Part shown: positions 16,257 through 25,483 of the stretch, one piece after another | Numbering within the stretch: position 1 is the stretch's first letter | Layout: each line of letters opens with the position of its first letter | Origin: W0P28-013 sp963659365 | GTDB taxonomy: Bacteria; Bacteroidota; Bacteroidia; Bacteroidales; Paludibacteraceae | Reading direction: 5' to 3' | DNA length: 64,000 nt | Assembly (NCBI GenBank): GCA_963659365.1 | Contig: CAVKTI010000001.1 | Span: 35,494 to 99,493, forward strand | Made by a program: the position numbers and the translations under genes | The notes under the pieces: generated by a model | What the model was told of the DNA's origin: nothing | The model's input: only the letters and a program-made list of their open reading frames with translations | The model's database searches: none

Positions 16257-19200
16257 ATGAAAAAGTTGTTTACGAGCGTGCGACCACTCTTCGCATTGGC
16301 CCTGATGGCCTGTCTGTCGCTCTCGGCATACGCCTTCGAGGTTGGCGACACCATTGTGATTGGCGTAAATGGACACTATCTAAAGGGCAGCATCAGTTAT
16401 AATTATGGCTCGATAACTGCCACTAACAATCTGAATAGTGGCAGCGACAAGGAAAATACCCTATGGGTGGTAGAAGCATCGGCGGATGGCGATACGAAAA
16501 ATTTCTACTTTTATAACCTTGGGATCTACAAAACTACCAATAGAAAGTGGTATTTGAGTTATTCGTCAGGAAATGATCGCAATACTATTTATTTAAGCAC
16601 TTTCGGCAGTACGAACCGCGGCTACATTTGGCAGGCCAACAACAACGGCGAATCGTCGGCACAGATATGTTGTAAAAGGGGGGGGCAAACGCGCTATCTC
16701 TCCATAGAATATTGGTGGTATTACGAAATTTCACTAACAAGAACTCAAACCACGCAAAGCACGCACATCTACCACTTCGACCATGAGCACGAGGGCGCTG
16801 TGTATAACGCCACCGATGGCAAACTGCTGCCTGTGGCCGCCGACGGCGTTACCAGTGCCTACTACTGGCCGTGGGAGAGCAAAACCAAGACCTTTACCAT
16901 TCCTTACCGTCTGAAATGGATAGAGGTGCGCTACACTTCGACGACAAATGCCAGCGTGCCAATTAATGTGTCGGACATACAGGTGTGCGACGACGAGAGC
17001 AGCAACACCACTACCTGCCCCTATTGCAGCGGCGCGCAGATAGTGAGTTACCGCTGGGCGACAGGCCAGTTGGCACCCGCCAGTGTGTCGTACAGCGGAC
17101 GCAGCATCACCATCACCACTGCCGATAAGCCGACCAGCAACCCCTTGCAGTCGCGCCACGACACGCTGGTAGTTACCGTGGAGTTTGGCGGTCGCCAATA
17201 CGCCCTGAATGTGCTGATGGAGCAGGTTACGGCGCGTCAAGTAACGGTCGATTCGGTAGCGATAACGATGTCGCCAACCTACTACGAATTTCCGAATGCC
17301 GATGCAACGAAATTCTTCACCGTGAGCGGCAAACTGCACCAAGGCGAAATTACCTACTTCAGCGATGGCACAGAAAATAGCAGCGTGCAAGTCAGCGACT
17401 ACACCATAGATTTGACGGGCAAAAATGTCGATATTGCTCTCTACGACAAGGAGTTTGCCGACAGTTGGACTGCCAGCGTGCAGAACACTAACCAGATAGC
17501 AGTGCATGTGCCAGCCGCCGCTGCCACGCAGGTGAACAATCCGCATGCGCGGTTGGGCTGCATCTACCAATACAACGGCAAAGTGTCGCGCTGCGATGCC
17601 GATTTGCTGCAAAAAGTCTATACAGGAACGGTCGATTTTAGCCATCAAAAGGGCGTTACTGGCCGCGCGTGGGACGCACGCAACATGCAAGGCACGCACA
17701 CCGTGCATTACACCATCTATGCCACTCAAGGCGAAACATGCAAACTGGTGGTGCCAGAATCGACTTTCCAAGGCTACTGGCGCTGGTACGACTACGCCAC
17801 CGACCACAAAGTAACGAGCGGATTGAGTGTGAGCAATGCCACCAAAAACGACTATGGTGCATTTGCCATCAACCGACAACTCGGCTCGTCGCCCGCCACC
17901 TACACCATGCCCGATGCCACCACGCACTATATCGGACTCGATGTATCGGCCTACAAAGACTACACCTTCGAAACCAGCAAGATAGTTGAGCCGACGCTCT
18001 CGTTCCGTGTAATCTACGAGATACGCCCTGCCGCCGAAATGGCCAATGCACTCTCGGCCTGCACAGGCGACACCTATCTCGAAGAGTACAACATGATAGC
18101 AGGCACCTGCAACCCCATCTATCTTGGAGCACAGTACCATTTCGAGTCAAACAGCGATTTCTCGAATTACTTTGTAAACTACAACGGCAACATCTATCGT
18201 GCCGACCAATACCGCTGGAAACGCAACGGCATGGTGTTGAACAGTCCCACTATCATGGGCAACTACCTGAAAGTGAGCGAAACCAGTGTGGGCAAGGTGG
18301 TCTATACGCTCGAAATGCGTTATAGCGACTACGGCAGTTGGGTGAATGTGGCAAAATTCACAGTCGATGTGCAGGAATGCGCAAGCGTTGGCCCTGTGCA
18401 GGAGCGTTCGGGCAAAGCCATTATTACCGATGATGAATTGGCCGAAAAATACACGCTGCTTACCAAACTCGATTTCGACTACGACCGCCCCGGCACCACC
18501 GACTATCGCGCCTACAGCAAGCCGCTCGGCTGGGACGAAGCCACCTACGGCTTCACCTACGCCGACCAAGACAATCCGCCATTCACACGCCTTGTGCAGA
18601 AACTGTTCCCCTACTGGGGCGAATATATGTTTATCAACTCCACACGCGACGGCTGTCCGGGCAGCACTTGGCTGGCCGAAGCCTACAACCGCAGCGGTGC
18701 CGAAAACGGCTACATGCTCTACTGCGACGGCACTTCGATGCCTGGCGTTGTGGTGAGCCTCGACCTGCAAGCGCAACTCTGCGCTGGCTCGCGTATGTTC
18801 TGCTCGGCGTGGATAAACTCGGCTGGCTCGGGTTCGTCGCCTGTGTTCCAGTTCCAGTTGGTGGGCATCGACGATAGCGGCGCAGAACACGCACTCACCA
18901 CCTACACCACAGGCGAGGTGAGCGACAAACTCGGTTGGCAGCAGGTGTTTTTCTCGGTAGAATCGAACGACGACTACGAAAACTACCGCATGCGCATCAC
19001 CAACCACTGCGCCTCGGCCAGCGGTAACGACTTCCTAATCGACGACATTCGCATCTATGGCTCGTCGCCTGTGGTTTCGGCCGTGCAAGCCTCTACCGTG
19101 TGCGACGACGACAGCCCGAACATCACCTCGCTCTCGCGTGTCGATTTTCAGTCGCTGGCGGGCATCGATTGGAGCGGCGCAAAACTCTACGGACAGTGGT

Positions 19201-22200
19201 ACAACGAAACTGGCAATCGTGTGATAACATCGGCACAATACCTGAACCGCGACCCCGACGGCACTTGCGGCCACATTGTGCTACCCAACGGCGACGACGA
19301 CATCGCTGCAAATCATGCTGACGAGATTTACACATCGACCGACGACCTGCTGGCAGCACACGCCACCGACCCCGACAAAGTAATCGGCTATGTGATGGAA
19401 ACGCACGACGATGGCACCAGCCACTATGTACTCTACTTGGCGCAATCAATCGAATGCGGTGCCGACTCGACCATCACGCTGCGCATGGCCTTCAGCAAAC
19501 AGGGCTTGGCCCTGGCACTCTGCGCTATGAAACACAGCATCTCCATTGTGCCGCGCGTGCAACTCACCCTCGATGGGCTTCCCATCGGCGATGAGCCAGA
19601 GCAGATTTGCGGCAACCGCAAATACACACTCTCGATGCGCGTGTACAAAAGCGGTTCGGCCAGCAGCACCTGCAAAGCCGACTGGATTCACGGTGCGCCC
19701 GCCGACTCGACCGACGCTGCAAACATACGCGACTACGGCTACACATACGCACAGATATTGGCCGCTCTGCACGACCTGCGCACGCCCATCTACTATCCCA
19801 CTGGCGAGCAGAATCCCAATCTGCAAATAAACAGCATCGACGCTGTGGCGCGCGAATATCTGACCAACGATGTGGTTGATTCGTATGCCGTGTTGAGCGA
19901 ACTTGTCAAACGCGGCCTGCTCGATTTGGCGTGCGAAGAGGTGGATCTCTACATCACCCACACTGCCACCGACCGCGACCTGCGCCGCACGGTAGTGCCT
20001 ATCGACGGCACTTCGCCTGCGGGCTACGCCATCTGCGACCGCCCCATCAAAGCGGTCTTCAACCTCTGCCCATTGAGCGACTACAAACTGTCGCTGGGTC
20101 GCCGCGACGAGGGAGAAAAACCCAACGACTACATTCGTGGCGTGCGTGTTGCTGACAATTTCAAGCAGTTCATTCTCTCTATCGACACCGCCTCGCTTGT
20201 GCTTATCGACACGGTGAAATTGGTAGAATCGACCGACCCCGATTTTGTGTCGGAAGAGGCCACGCGCTATATTCTGACGCCGAACATCAAGGATTTTATG
20301 ACTTGGAATTCCGACAAAGGCAGCCTCACCCTGACGGTGAACGCCAAGGCGTCGAATTTCACGCTCAAACAGGGTTACTCCTACACCTTTGCCATGCTGC
20401 TGACCGATGGTTTCAAGCGCGACACCGTAGTAGATACCATAACGCAAGCGCGCTGCCCTGTGGGGGTGGTCTATTTCCGCGCCTACATTGTGCCAGAAGC
20501 CGTGCGCTGGGCACCGCAAGGCAACAGCCGCTCGTGGAACAACGACAACAACTGGGAGATGGTCGATGCCGACGGCAAAAGCATACGTAGCGGTTTTGTG
20601 CCGTTGGCGCACACCGATGTTATCATTCCAAACCGCGGTCGCTACGGCACATATCCTGTGCTGAACACCTCGACACACATCCCCGACAAGCAGTATATGT
20701 CGGTCGATTCGATGGCGCAGCCCTACATCTCGTACGACTTCAACTACGCCACGAGCCAATGCAACAATATACATTTCGAGCCGCAAGCGCAAGTCGAAAA
20801 TCAGCACATGCTCCACTACAACAAAGCGTGGGTCGAAATGCCTATATTCACAGGGTGTTGGCAGATGAAATCGTTCCCAGTTACGGGCGTGGTATCGGGC
20901 GATATGTATGTGCCGCTCGACAACTACGCCTCGGCCAAGCCATTCTCGGCTGGCGACTCGTATGGCACGCGCCACCCTTACGATTTTTGGCAGTCGTTTT
21001 TCAACAAATCGGCCACTACCAAAAGCAATACGGGTGCCGATGTCGATGTTACCAGCGTAACATGGAGTACCACATCGAACTCGGTGTCGTTCCCCTACCC
21101 AGTTGGCACTGGCGGCGCATTCTGGTGCCAAAATGCCGACGATAAATCGGTGGACGAACTGGTGGTGCGCCTGCCCAAAGCCGATACCGAATACGACTAT
21201 CAAGGCAAATTCGCCGAGCAAATCGACCGCCCAGCAGATTACGGCCGATTGGGCTTTGCGCCCACATTTGGTGCCGACACCTCGATGACGGTAACCATCA
21301 GCAACAATAGCGACGGCAATCTGTTTGTAGTGGGCAATCCAGCGATGGCGGGCTTCAATCTGAAACGCTTTTTCGAGGTCAATAGCGACTTGCTCACAGG
21401 CACTTTCTACTACATTCCCGACCAGAAAAACAGCGATGTGCTGTCGATGGAAACCTGCACGCGCTACACCACCACGCAGGACGAATACATTTTGCCGCCG
21501 TTCAAAGCGGTACTGGTCGAAACCAAAGCCGCTGCCAAAGAATTGACGGTGAAATACACCCCCAATATGTTCCACCTAATGGCGCGCAGTTTCGACCAAA
21601 GCGGTGGCGGCATGCCGCTTTTGGCACCTGCACAGCGTAGCATGCGCTCGTTGCGTGCCACCAACGACGATGACCTCTCGCTGCTGCGCATCACAGCGCA
21701 GTGTGGCGACCACTACAGCACGCTCTTTGTGGGCGAATCGGCCGACGCTTCCGACGATTTCGAGCAGGGCGAAGATGCCGAACTCATCACTTTCGAGGGC
21801 GATTGGGTAGAAACTGGTTCGTCGTGGGCAACCTTCTACGCCAAAGCCGACAACCGCGCCTTGGCGGTGAACATTATGAACAATCTGAAAGAGGTGCCGC
21901 TGGCCTATCACCTGCAGCGCAGCAGCAAAAAAGAGCCCTATTTCAAACTCTGGTTCGAAGGCGTGTCGTCGTTCCCATACGGCTTGCAACTATTTGATAT
22001 TCAGACACAAACGGCCATTCCGTTGCTCGAAGGCATGATGCTCGAACTGGAGAGCGCACCCTCCGACGCCACACGCTACTACCTGCAACGGCGTGGCACT
22101 TCGCCCGACGATTCCGATGTTGTTACCGACATCGATGCACAGAATAGCGATTTTGCCGTGGCGGTGTATGCACGCCAAGGCGGTGTGGCGGCCGTTGTTG

Positions 22201-22373
22201 CTACCGAACCGATAGAAAAAATCGCCGTGTTTGGCGCAGCGGGACAGAAAATTTACGAACGAAACGATATTTTTCAGTATTCAACCGAACTGACCCTGTT
22301 GCAAGGCCTCTATCTGTTGAACATAACTACGCAATCGGGCAACAACGCCGTGCGTAAAGTGGTTATTAGGTAA
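16257..22373 (+). CDS. Giant secreted protein with T9SS type A-like C-terminal sorting domain
   Basis: A 2,038-residue exported protein. The ATG at 16257, with AGG eight bases upstream, gives a signal peptide (MKKLFTSVRPLFALALMACLS then AYAFE); an upstream in-frame TTG would only add polar residues. The body is mostly beta-rich and Tyr/Thr/Asp-rich. A jelly-roll-like module ends GNDFLIDDIRIYG near residue 935. A segment RSWNNDNNWEMVD..GFVPLAHTDVIIPNRG near residues 1430-1460 is of the type found in large Bacteroidales surface proteins. The last ~75 residues (IEKIAVFGAAGQKIYE, GLYLLNITT, KVVIR) match a T9SS type A sorting domain in layout. A small membrane-tail protein is encoded 29 bp downstream. 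The biochemical function is unknown; an adhesin or matrix role is inference. Confidence 0.85.
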   Translation: MKKLFTSVRPLFALALMACLSLSAYAFEVGDTIVIGVNGHYLKGSISYNYGSITATNNLNSGSDKENTLWVVEASADGDTKNFYFYNLGIYKTTNRKWYLSYSSGNDRNTIYLSTFGSTNRGYIWQANNNGESSAQICCKRGGQTRYLSIEYWWYYEISLTRTQTTQSTHIYHFDHEHEGAVYNATDGKLLPVAADGVTSAYYWPWESKTKTFTIPYRLKWIEVRYTSTTNASVPINVSDIQVCDDESSNTTTCPYCSGAQIVSYRWATGQLAPASVSYSGRSITITTADKPTSNPLQSRHDTLVVTVEFGGRQYALNVLMEQVTARQVTVDSVAITMSPTYYEFPNADATKFFTVSGKLHQGEITYFSDGTENSSVQVSDYTIDLTGKNVDIALYDKEFADSWTASVQNTNQIAVHVPAAAATQVNNPHARLGCIYQYNGKVSRCDADLLQKVYTGTVDFSHQKGVTGRAWDARNMQGTHTVHYTIYATQGETCKLVVPESTFQGYWRWYDYATDHKVTSGLSVSNATKNDYGAFAINRQLGSSPATYTMPDATTHYIGLDVSAYKDYTFETSKIVEPTLSFRVIYEIRPAAEMANALSACTGDTYLEEYNMIAGTCNPIYLGAQYHFESNSDFSNYFVNYNGNIYRADQYRWKRNGMVLNSPTIMGNYLKVSETSVGKVVYTLEMRYSDYGSWVNVAKFTVDVQECASVGPVQERSGKAIITDDELAEKYTLLTKLDFDYDRPGTTDYRAYSKPLGWDEATYGFTYADQDNPPFTRLVQKLFPYWGEYMFINSTRDGCPGSTWLAEAYNRSGAENGYMLYCDGTSMPGVVVSLDLQAQLCAGSRMFCSAWINSAGSGSSPVFQFQLVGIDDSGAEHALTTYTTGEVSDKLGWQQVFFSVESNDDYENYRMRITNHCASASGNDFLIDDIRIYGSSPVVSAVQASTVCDDDSPNITSLSRVDFQSLAGIDWSGAKLYGQWYNETGNRVITSAQYLNRDPDGTCGHIVLPNGDDDIAANHADEIYTSTDDLLAAHATDPDKVIGYVMETHDDGTSHYVLYLAQSIECGADSTITLRMAFSKQGLALALCAMKHSISIVPRVQLTLDGLPIGDEPEQICGNRKYTLSMRVYKSGSASSTCKADWIHGAPADSTDAANIRDYGYTYAQILAALHDLRTPIYYPTGEQNPNLQINSIDAVAREYLTNDVVDSYAVLSELVKRGLLDLACEEVDLYITHTATDRDLRRTVVPIDGTSPAGYAICDRPIKAVFNLCPLSDYKLSLGRRDEGEKPNDYIRGVRVADNFKQFILSIDTASLVLIDTVKLVESTDPDFVSEEATRYILTPNIKDFMTWNSDKGSLTLTVNAKASNFTLKQGYSYTFAMLLTDGFKRDTVVDTITQARCPVGVVYFRAYIVPEAVRWAPQGNSRSWNNDNNWEMVDADGKSIRSGFVPLAHTDVIIPNRGRYGTYPVLNTSTHIPDKQYMSVDSMAQPYISYDFNYATSQCNNIHFEPQAQVENQHMLHYNKAWVEMPIFTGCWQMKSFPVTGVVSGDMYVPLDNYASAKPFSAGDSYGTRHPYDFWQSFFNKSATTKSNTGADVDVTSVTWSTTSNSVSFPYPVGTGGAFWCQNADDKSVDELVVRLPKADTEYDYQGKFAEQIDRPADYGRLGFAPTFGADTSMTVTISNNSDGNLFVVGNPAMAGFNLKRFFEVNSDLLTGTFYYIPDQKNSDVLSMETCTRYTTTQDEYILPPFKAVLVETKAAAKELTVKYTPNMFHLMARSFDQSGGGMPLLAPAQRSMRSLRATNDDDLSLLRITAQCGDHYSTLFVGESADASDDFEQGEDAELITFEGDWVETGSSWATFYAKADNRALAVNIMNNLKEVPLAYHLQRSSKKEPYFKLWFEGVSSFPYGLQLFDIQTQTAIPLLEGMMLELESAPSDATRYYLQRRGTSPDDSDVVTDIDAQNSDFAVAVYARQGGVAAVVATEPIEKIAVFGAAGQKIYERNDIFQYSTELTLLQGLYLLNITTQSGNNAVRKVVIR

Positions 22374-22394
22374 AAAGTGGTTATTAGGTAAAAA
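22359..22394 (+). repeat. 18-bp perfect tandem duplication over the stop codon
   Basis: The unit GTGGTTATTAGGTAAAAA occurs twice in direct succession (22359-22376 and 22377-22394). The first copy encodes the last residues and stop (VVIR*) of the giant protein, and the second lies in the spacer before the next gene. Confidence 0.95.
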
Positions 22395-22402
22395 AGAGAA
22401 AA

Positions 22403-22942
22403 ATGTGTCTATTGAGAACTTGTAAAGTCCTGATTTACACAATGCTCCTGTGGAGCGTCGAAAGTGCTTTTGCCGAGGACTTTTTCACGCCAACCTTGGT
22501 CTCTATCGAGCCATCAACATACGGCTATGGCCAAGCCAAAAATGTGGGTATATCGACCAGTGCCTACACGCGCGCAGCGCAGCAAGCCACCCAAACGGTT
22601 GGTCGCCGCCGCAATGCGCTCGGCATCAATGCCGCCAAACGCGTGTCGGCAACATCGGCTGGCTCGCCCGGCGTGGTTTTTGCGGGCAGCAGCAGCTATC
22701 AATCCTTTTCATCGACACGCACCTCGAAAGTCGATTACACCGCCGATGTGAGTGCGCCATTCAGCAGCCTCAATTTGGGCGTTTCCACCGCCAGTGCTGG
22801 CCCATTCAAAGCACCTCCCGGACCGCCTATCGGGCAACTCGCACCGCTTTCGGGCGATGTTTGGGCATTCTCGGCACTGCTTTTGGCGTACCTCTCCTTT
22901 GTCGTCGCACGCCGCCGCAAACACCACCGTGCAAGCGAGTAG
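22403..22942 (+). CDS. Small exported protein with C-terminal membrane tail (sorting-signal-like), unknown function
   Basis: A 179-residue protein with an N-terminal signal peptide (cleavage likely after ESAFA). The mature region is low in complexity and rich in Ser, Ala and Gly. The C-terminus has three parts: a Pro/Gly-rich motif (PPGPPIGQLAPLSGDVW), a hydrophobic helix (AFSALLLAYLSFVVA) and a basic cluster (RRRKHHR). That order is the one seen in LPXTG, PEP-CTERM and similar processed tails; no known version of those motifs is present. It follows the giant T9SS cargo by 29 bp and is probably co-transcribed with it. I do not recognise a named family. Confidence 0.72.
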   Translation: MCLLRTCKVLIYTMLLWSVESAFAEDFFTPTLVSIEPSTYGYGQAKNVGISTSAYTRAAQQATQTVGRRRNALGINAAKRVSATSAGSPGVVFAGSSSYQSFSSTRTSKVDYTADVSAPFSSLNLGVSTASAGPFKAPPGPPIGQLAPLSGDVWAFSALLLAYLSFVVARRRKHHRASE

Positions 22943-23082
22943 AGATGCGGGCAGATTTTTGAGAGGAATAGTTTCCTCTCAAAATTTTGTATAAATGCGT
23001 GCGCTCCAAGGTCTTACCCCAAGTTGCATTTCTTAATTGAACTTGCGGGGAATCTGCCTCAAACAACTTTTTTCGGCAGACA

Positions 23083-23114
23083 TTTGGCGGAATCAGAAAA
23101 AAAGCGTACCTTTG
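23083..23114 (+). promoter_or_regulatory. Promoter of the rpsF-rpsR-rplI operon
   Basis: TTTG at 23083-23086, exactly 20 bases, then TACCTTTG at 23107-23114: a full match to the Bacteroidota housekeeping promoter. The first gene starts about 65 bp downstream. Confidence 0.8.
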
Positions 23115-23178
23115 CAGCCGCTTTGCAGAGTTGCAGGGCGAAAAATTATTTTATTAACAAACAAAAAGTTTTATCTGT

Positions 23179-23529
23179 ATGATGAACCATTATGAAACTG
23201 CTTTCATTTTGACTCCCGTTTTATCTGATGCACAGATGAAGGAAGCAGTAGAAAAGTTCAAGAAATTTCTCGTCGATAACGGCGCAGAAATCGAGAACGA
23301 GGAGTGCTGGGGTTTGAGAAAATTGGCCTACCCCATTCAAAAGAAATCGACAGGCTTCTACGCCCTGTTGCAATTCAAAGGCGACACGCAACTGGTGGCT
23401 GCTCTCGAAACGCAATACCGCCGCGACGAACGCGTGCTGCGCTTCCTGACATTCCGTCTCGACAAGTATGCGCTGGAATACGCACAAAAACGCATGAACA
23501 AAACATCTAACCAACAAGAGGAGAAATAA
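23179..23529 (+). CDS. rpsF: Ribosomal protein bS6
   Basis: A 116-residue small-subunit ribosomal protein that pairs with bS18 on the 30S platform. The N-terminus NHYETAFILTPVLSD and the core ENEECWGLRKLAYPIQKKSTGFYALLQF are characteristic. Two consecutive ATG codons (23179 and 23182) are possible starts; MNHYE would be the shorter alternative. The C-terminal tail is Lys/Asn/Gln-rich. It is the first gene of a three-gene ribosomal operon with its own strong promoter; only 3 bp separate it from rpsR. Confidence 0.97.
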   Translation: MMNHYETAFILTPVLSDAQMKEAVEKFKKFLVDNGAEIENEECWGLRKLAYPIQKKSTGFYALLQFKGDTQLVAALETQYRRDERVLRFLTFRLDKYALEYAQKRMNKTSNQQEEK

Positions 23530-23532
23530 GAC

Positions 23533-23799
23533 ATGGCAAACAATACAGACATCCGTTACTTGACTCCCGTGGCAGTTGATAACAAAAAGAAAAAATACTG
23601 CCGTTTCAAAAAGAGCGGCATCAAATACATCGACTACAAAGACCCCGAATTTCTGAAAAAATTTCTGAACGAACAGGGCAAAATTCTGCCGCGCCGGCTC
23701 ACTGGTACCTCGCTGAAATACCAGCGCAAAGTGGCTCAAGCCGTGAAACGCGCTCGCCACTTGGCTCTGCTCCCTTATGTAACCGATTTGATGAAATAA
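23533..23799 (+). CDS. rpsR: Ribosomal protein bS18
   Basis: An 88-residue small-subunit protein with the conserved KKKYCRFKKSGIKYIDYKDPEFLKKF region, then LPRRLTGTSLKYQRKVAQAVKRARHLALLPYV. The latter is the rRNA- and bS6-binding core. A single Cys remains (YCRF), so there is no zinc ribbon. It follows rpsF by 3 bp and precedes rplI by 19 bp. Confidence 0.98.
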   Translation: MANNTDIRYLTPVAVDNKKKKYCRFKKSGIKYIDYKDPEFLKKFLNEQGKILPRRLTGTSLKYQRKVAQAVKRARHLALLPYVTDLMK

Positions 23800-23818
23800 T
23801 TTAGAGGAGGAACGAACC

Positions 23819-24262
23819 ATGCAAGTGATATTGAAAGAAGATGTGGCCAATCTCGGTTACAAAGACGATATTGTTACGGTAAAAGACGGTTACGGACGCA
23901 ACTACCTGATTCCGACTGGGAAAGCCGTCATTGCAAGCGAATCGGCACGCAAAGTGCTGGCCGAAGACCAGAAACAACGCGCCCACAAACTGGCGAAAAT
24001 CAAAGCCGATGCCGAAGCGTTAGCAGCAAAAATCAACGGTTTGACGCTCACTATCGGTGCAAAAACCAGTTCGACTGGCGTTATTTTCGGCTCGGTAAAC
24101 AGCATTCAAGTGGCCGAAGAGTTGGCCAAACAGGGCTTCGAAATCGACCGCAAAATCATCGTCATCAAAGACGCTATCAAAGAGGTCGGCACCTACAAAG
24201 CGGTTATCAAACTGCACCGCGAAGTATCGGCCGAAGTTACGCTTGAAGTTGTGGCAGAATAA
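23819..24262 (+). CDS. rplI: Ribosomal protein bL9
   Basis: A 147-residue large-subunit protein. The N-terminal domain MQVILKEDVANLGYKDDIVTVKDGYGRNYLIP is the classic L9 signature, followed by the long connecting helix (residues about 40-75) and the C-terminal rRNA-binding domain. An unusually strong purine-rich ribosome-binding site, GAGGAGG at 23804-23810, precedes the start; most genes here lack one. It is the last gene of the operon and ends before a bidirectional terminator. Confidence 0.98.
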   Translation: MQVILKEDVANLGYKDDIVTVKDGYGRNYLIPTGKAVIASESARKVLAEDQKQRAHKLAKIKADAEALAAKINGLTLTIGAKTSSTGVIFGSVNSIQVAEELAKQGFEIDRKIIVIKDAIKEVGTYKAVIKLHREVSAEVTLEVVAE

Positions 24263-24285
24263 CCGCCGCACCATATACGACGAAA

Positions 24286-24325
24286 AAAGAAGGTTCAGAC
24301 TTAAGTCTGAACCTCTTTTGTTTTA
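24286..24325. terminator. Bidirectional terminator between rplI and recA
   Basis: A perfect 12-bp stem: AGGTTCAGACTT at 24291-24302 and AAGTCTGAACCT at 24303-24314. CTTTTGTTTT follows on the plus strand and a run of A precedes it, so the minus strand also reads hairpin plus T-run. It serves both converging operons. Confidence 0.9.
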
Positions 24326-24357
24326 TTGTACCCTTCAAGAGCAGTCAATGTTTTCCA

Positions 24358-25371
24358 TCACTGTTGCTCTTTGATGTAGGTCATGATTTTCTCTTCCAAT
24401 TCGGCGGCGAGTTCGGGGTTGCTCTCGATGAGTTTTTTCGTGGCATCGCGGCCTTGCGCCAGTTTCGTGTCGCCGTAACTGAACCACGAACCGCTCTTTT
24501 TGACAATGCCGTACTCCACGCCCAAGTCGATAATTTCGCCCGAACGCGAGATGCCTTCGCCGTACATAATGTCGAATTCGGCTTTGCGGAACGGCGGCGC
24601 TACCTTGTTTTTCACCACTTTCACGCGCGTTTGGTTGCCAATCACCTCGTCGCCGTCTTTCAGTTGGGTCAAGCGACGAATATCGAGGCGCACCGAAGCG
24701 TAGAATTTCAGCGCATTGCCGCCCGTGGTCGTTTCGGGATTGCCAAACATCACGCCAATTTTTTCGCGCAGTTGATTGATGAATATGCAGGTGGTGTTCG
24801 TTTTGTTGATGCTGGCAGTGAGTTTGCGCAGTGCTTGCGACATCAGGCGCGCTTGCAAGCCCATTTTCGAGTCGCCCATATCGCCTTCGAGTTCGGCTTT
24901 TGGCGTGAGTGCCGCCACCGAGTCGATAACAACAATATCGACTGCCGACGAGCGAATAAGTTGGTCGGCCACCTCGAGTGCTTGCTCGCCGCTGTCGGGC
25001 TGCGAAATGAGCAGATTATCAATATCGACACCGAGTTTGGCAGCGTAGAAACGGTCGAAAGCGTGCTCTGCATCGATAATGGCAGCGATGCCGCCCGCCT
25101 TTTGCGCTTCGGCTATGGCGTGAATGGCCAGCGTGGTTTTACCGCTCGATTCGGGACCATAAATTTCGATGACGCGGCCGCGCGGATAGCCGCCCACGCC
25201 CAGCGCAATGTTCAGCCCGATGGAGCCTGTTGGAATGACGCTCACCTCCTCGATATGCTCATCGCCAAGTTTCATAATGGTGCCACGCCCGTGGTCTTTC
25301 TCGATTTTGTCCATCGCCAACTGCAATGCTTTCAGTTTCTCGGGCGACGGTTGTCTGATTTCTACTGCCAT
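24358..25371 (-). CDS. recA: RecA recombinase
   Basis: A 337-residue strand-exchange ATPase that also triggers LexA-type cleavage where present. Walker A GPESSGKT is at residues 72-79, Walker B reads VDIVVIDSVAALTPKAE, loop L1 contains GDSKMGLQARLMSQALRK, and the L2 region reads FINQLREKIGVMFGNPETTTGGNALKFYASVR. The C-terminal tail is short and acidic (EEKIMTYIKEQQ). The enzyme is complete. Its promoter lies 30-60 bp upstream and matches the consensus. No SOS box was identified by eye. Confidence 0.98.
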   Translation of the reverse strand: MAVEIRQPSPEKLKALQLAMDKIEKDHGRGTIMKLGDEHIEEVSVIPTGSIGLNIALGVGGYPRGRVIEIYGPESSGKTTLAIHAIAEAQKAGGIAAIIDAEHAFDRFYAAKLGVDIDNLLISQPDSGEQALEVADQLIRSSAVDIVVIDSVAALTPKAELEGDMGDSKMGLQARLMSQALRKLTASINKTNTTCIFINQLREKIGVMFGNPETTTGGNALKFYASVRLDIRRLTQLKDGDEVIGNQTRVKVVKNKVAPPFRKAEFDIMYGEGISRSGEIIDLGVEYGIVKKSGSWFSYGDTKLAQGRDATKKLIESNPELAAELEEKIMTYIKEQQ

Positions 25372-25403
25372 AATCGTTCTATTCTAATGTGGTTATCTTT
25401 TGG

Positions 25404-25435
25404 CAAAGGTAACGATTTTTTTTGTAAAGTACAAA
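25404..25435 (-). promoter_or_regulatory. Promoter of recA
   Basis: On the minus strand: TTTG at 25435-25432, a 20-base spacer and TACCTTTG at 25411-25404, a full match to the consensus. The recA ATG is 33 bp downstream. Confidence 0.8.
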
Positions 25436-25483
25436 TTGTGTTGGTAAATTTTTTTTTTGCGAGTTTGGCAATTTTCGGCAGAA

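Noticed and set aside
19446..21575. A 709-codon open frame on the minus strand opposite the giant secreted protein gene
   Set aside because: It is a shadow. The plus-strand gene has a signal peptide, a sorting domain and normal composition, while this frame reads as His/Arg/Gly-rich sequence without domains. Many genes here throw long antisense frames.
23115..23178. An S6:S18-binding leader structure before rpsF
   Set aside because: The leader is only about 60 bases, and I could not see the required stem with a CCG bulge with confidence.
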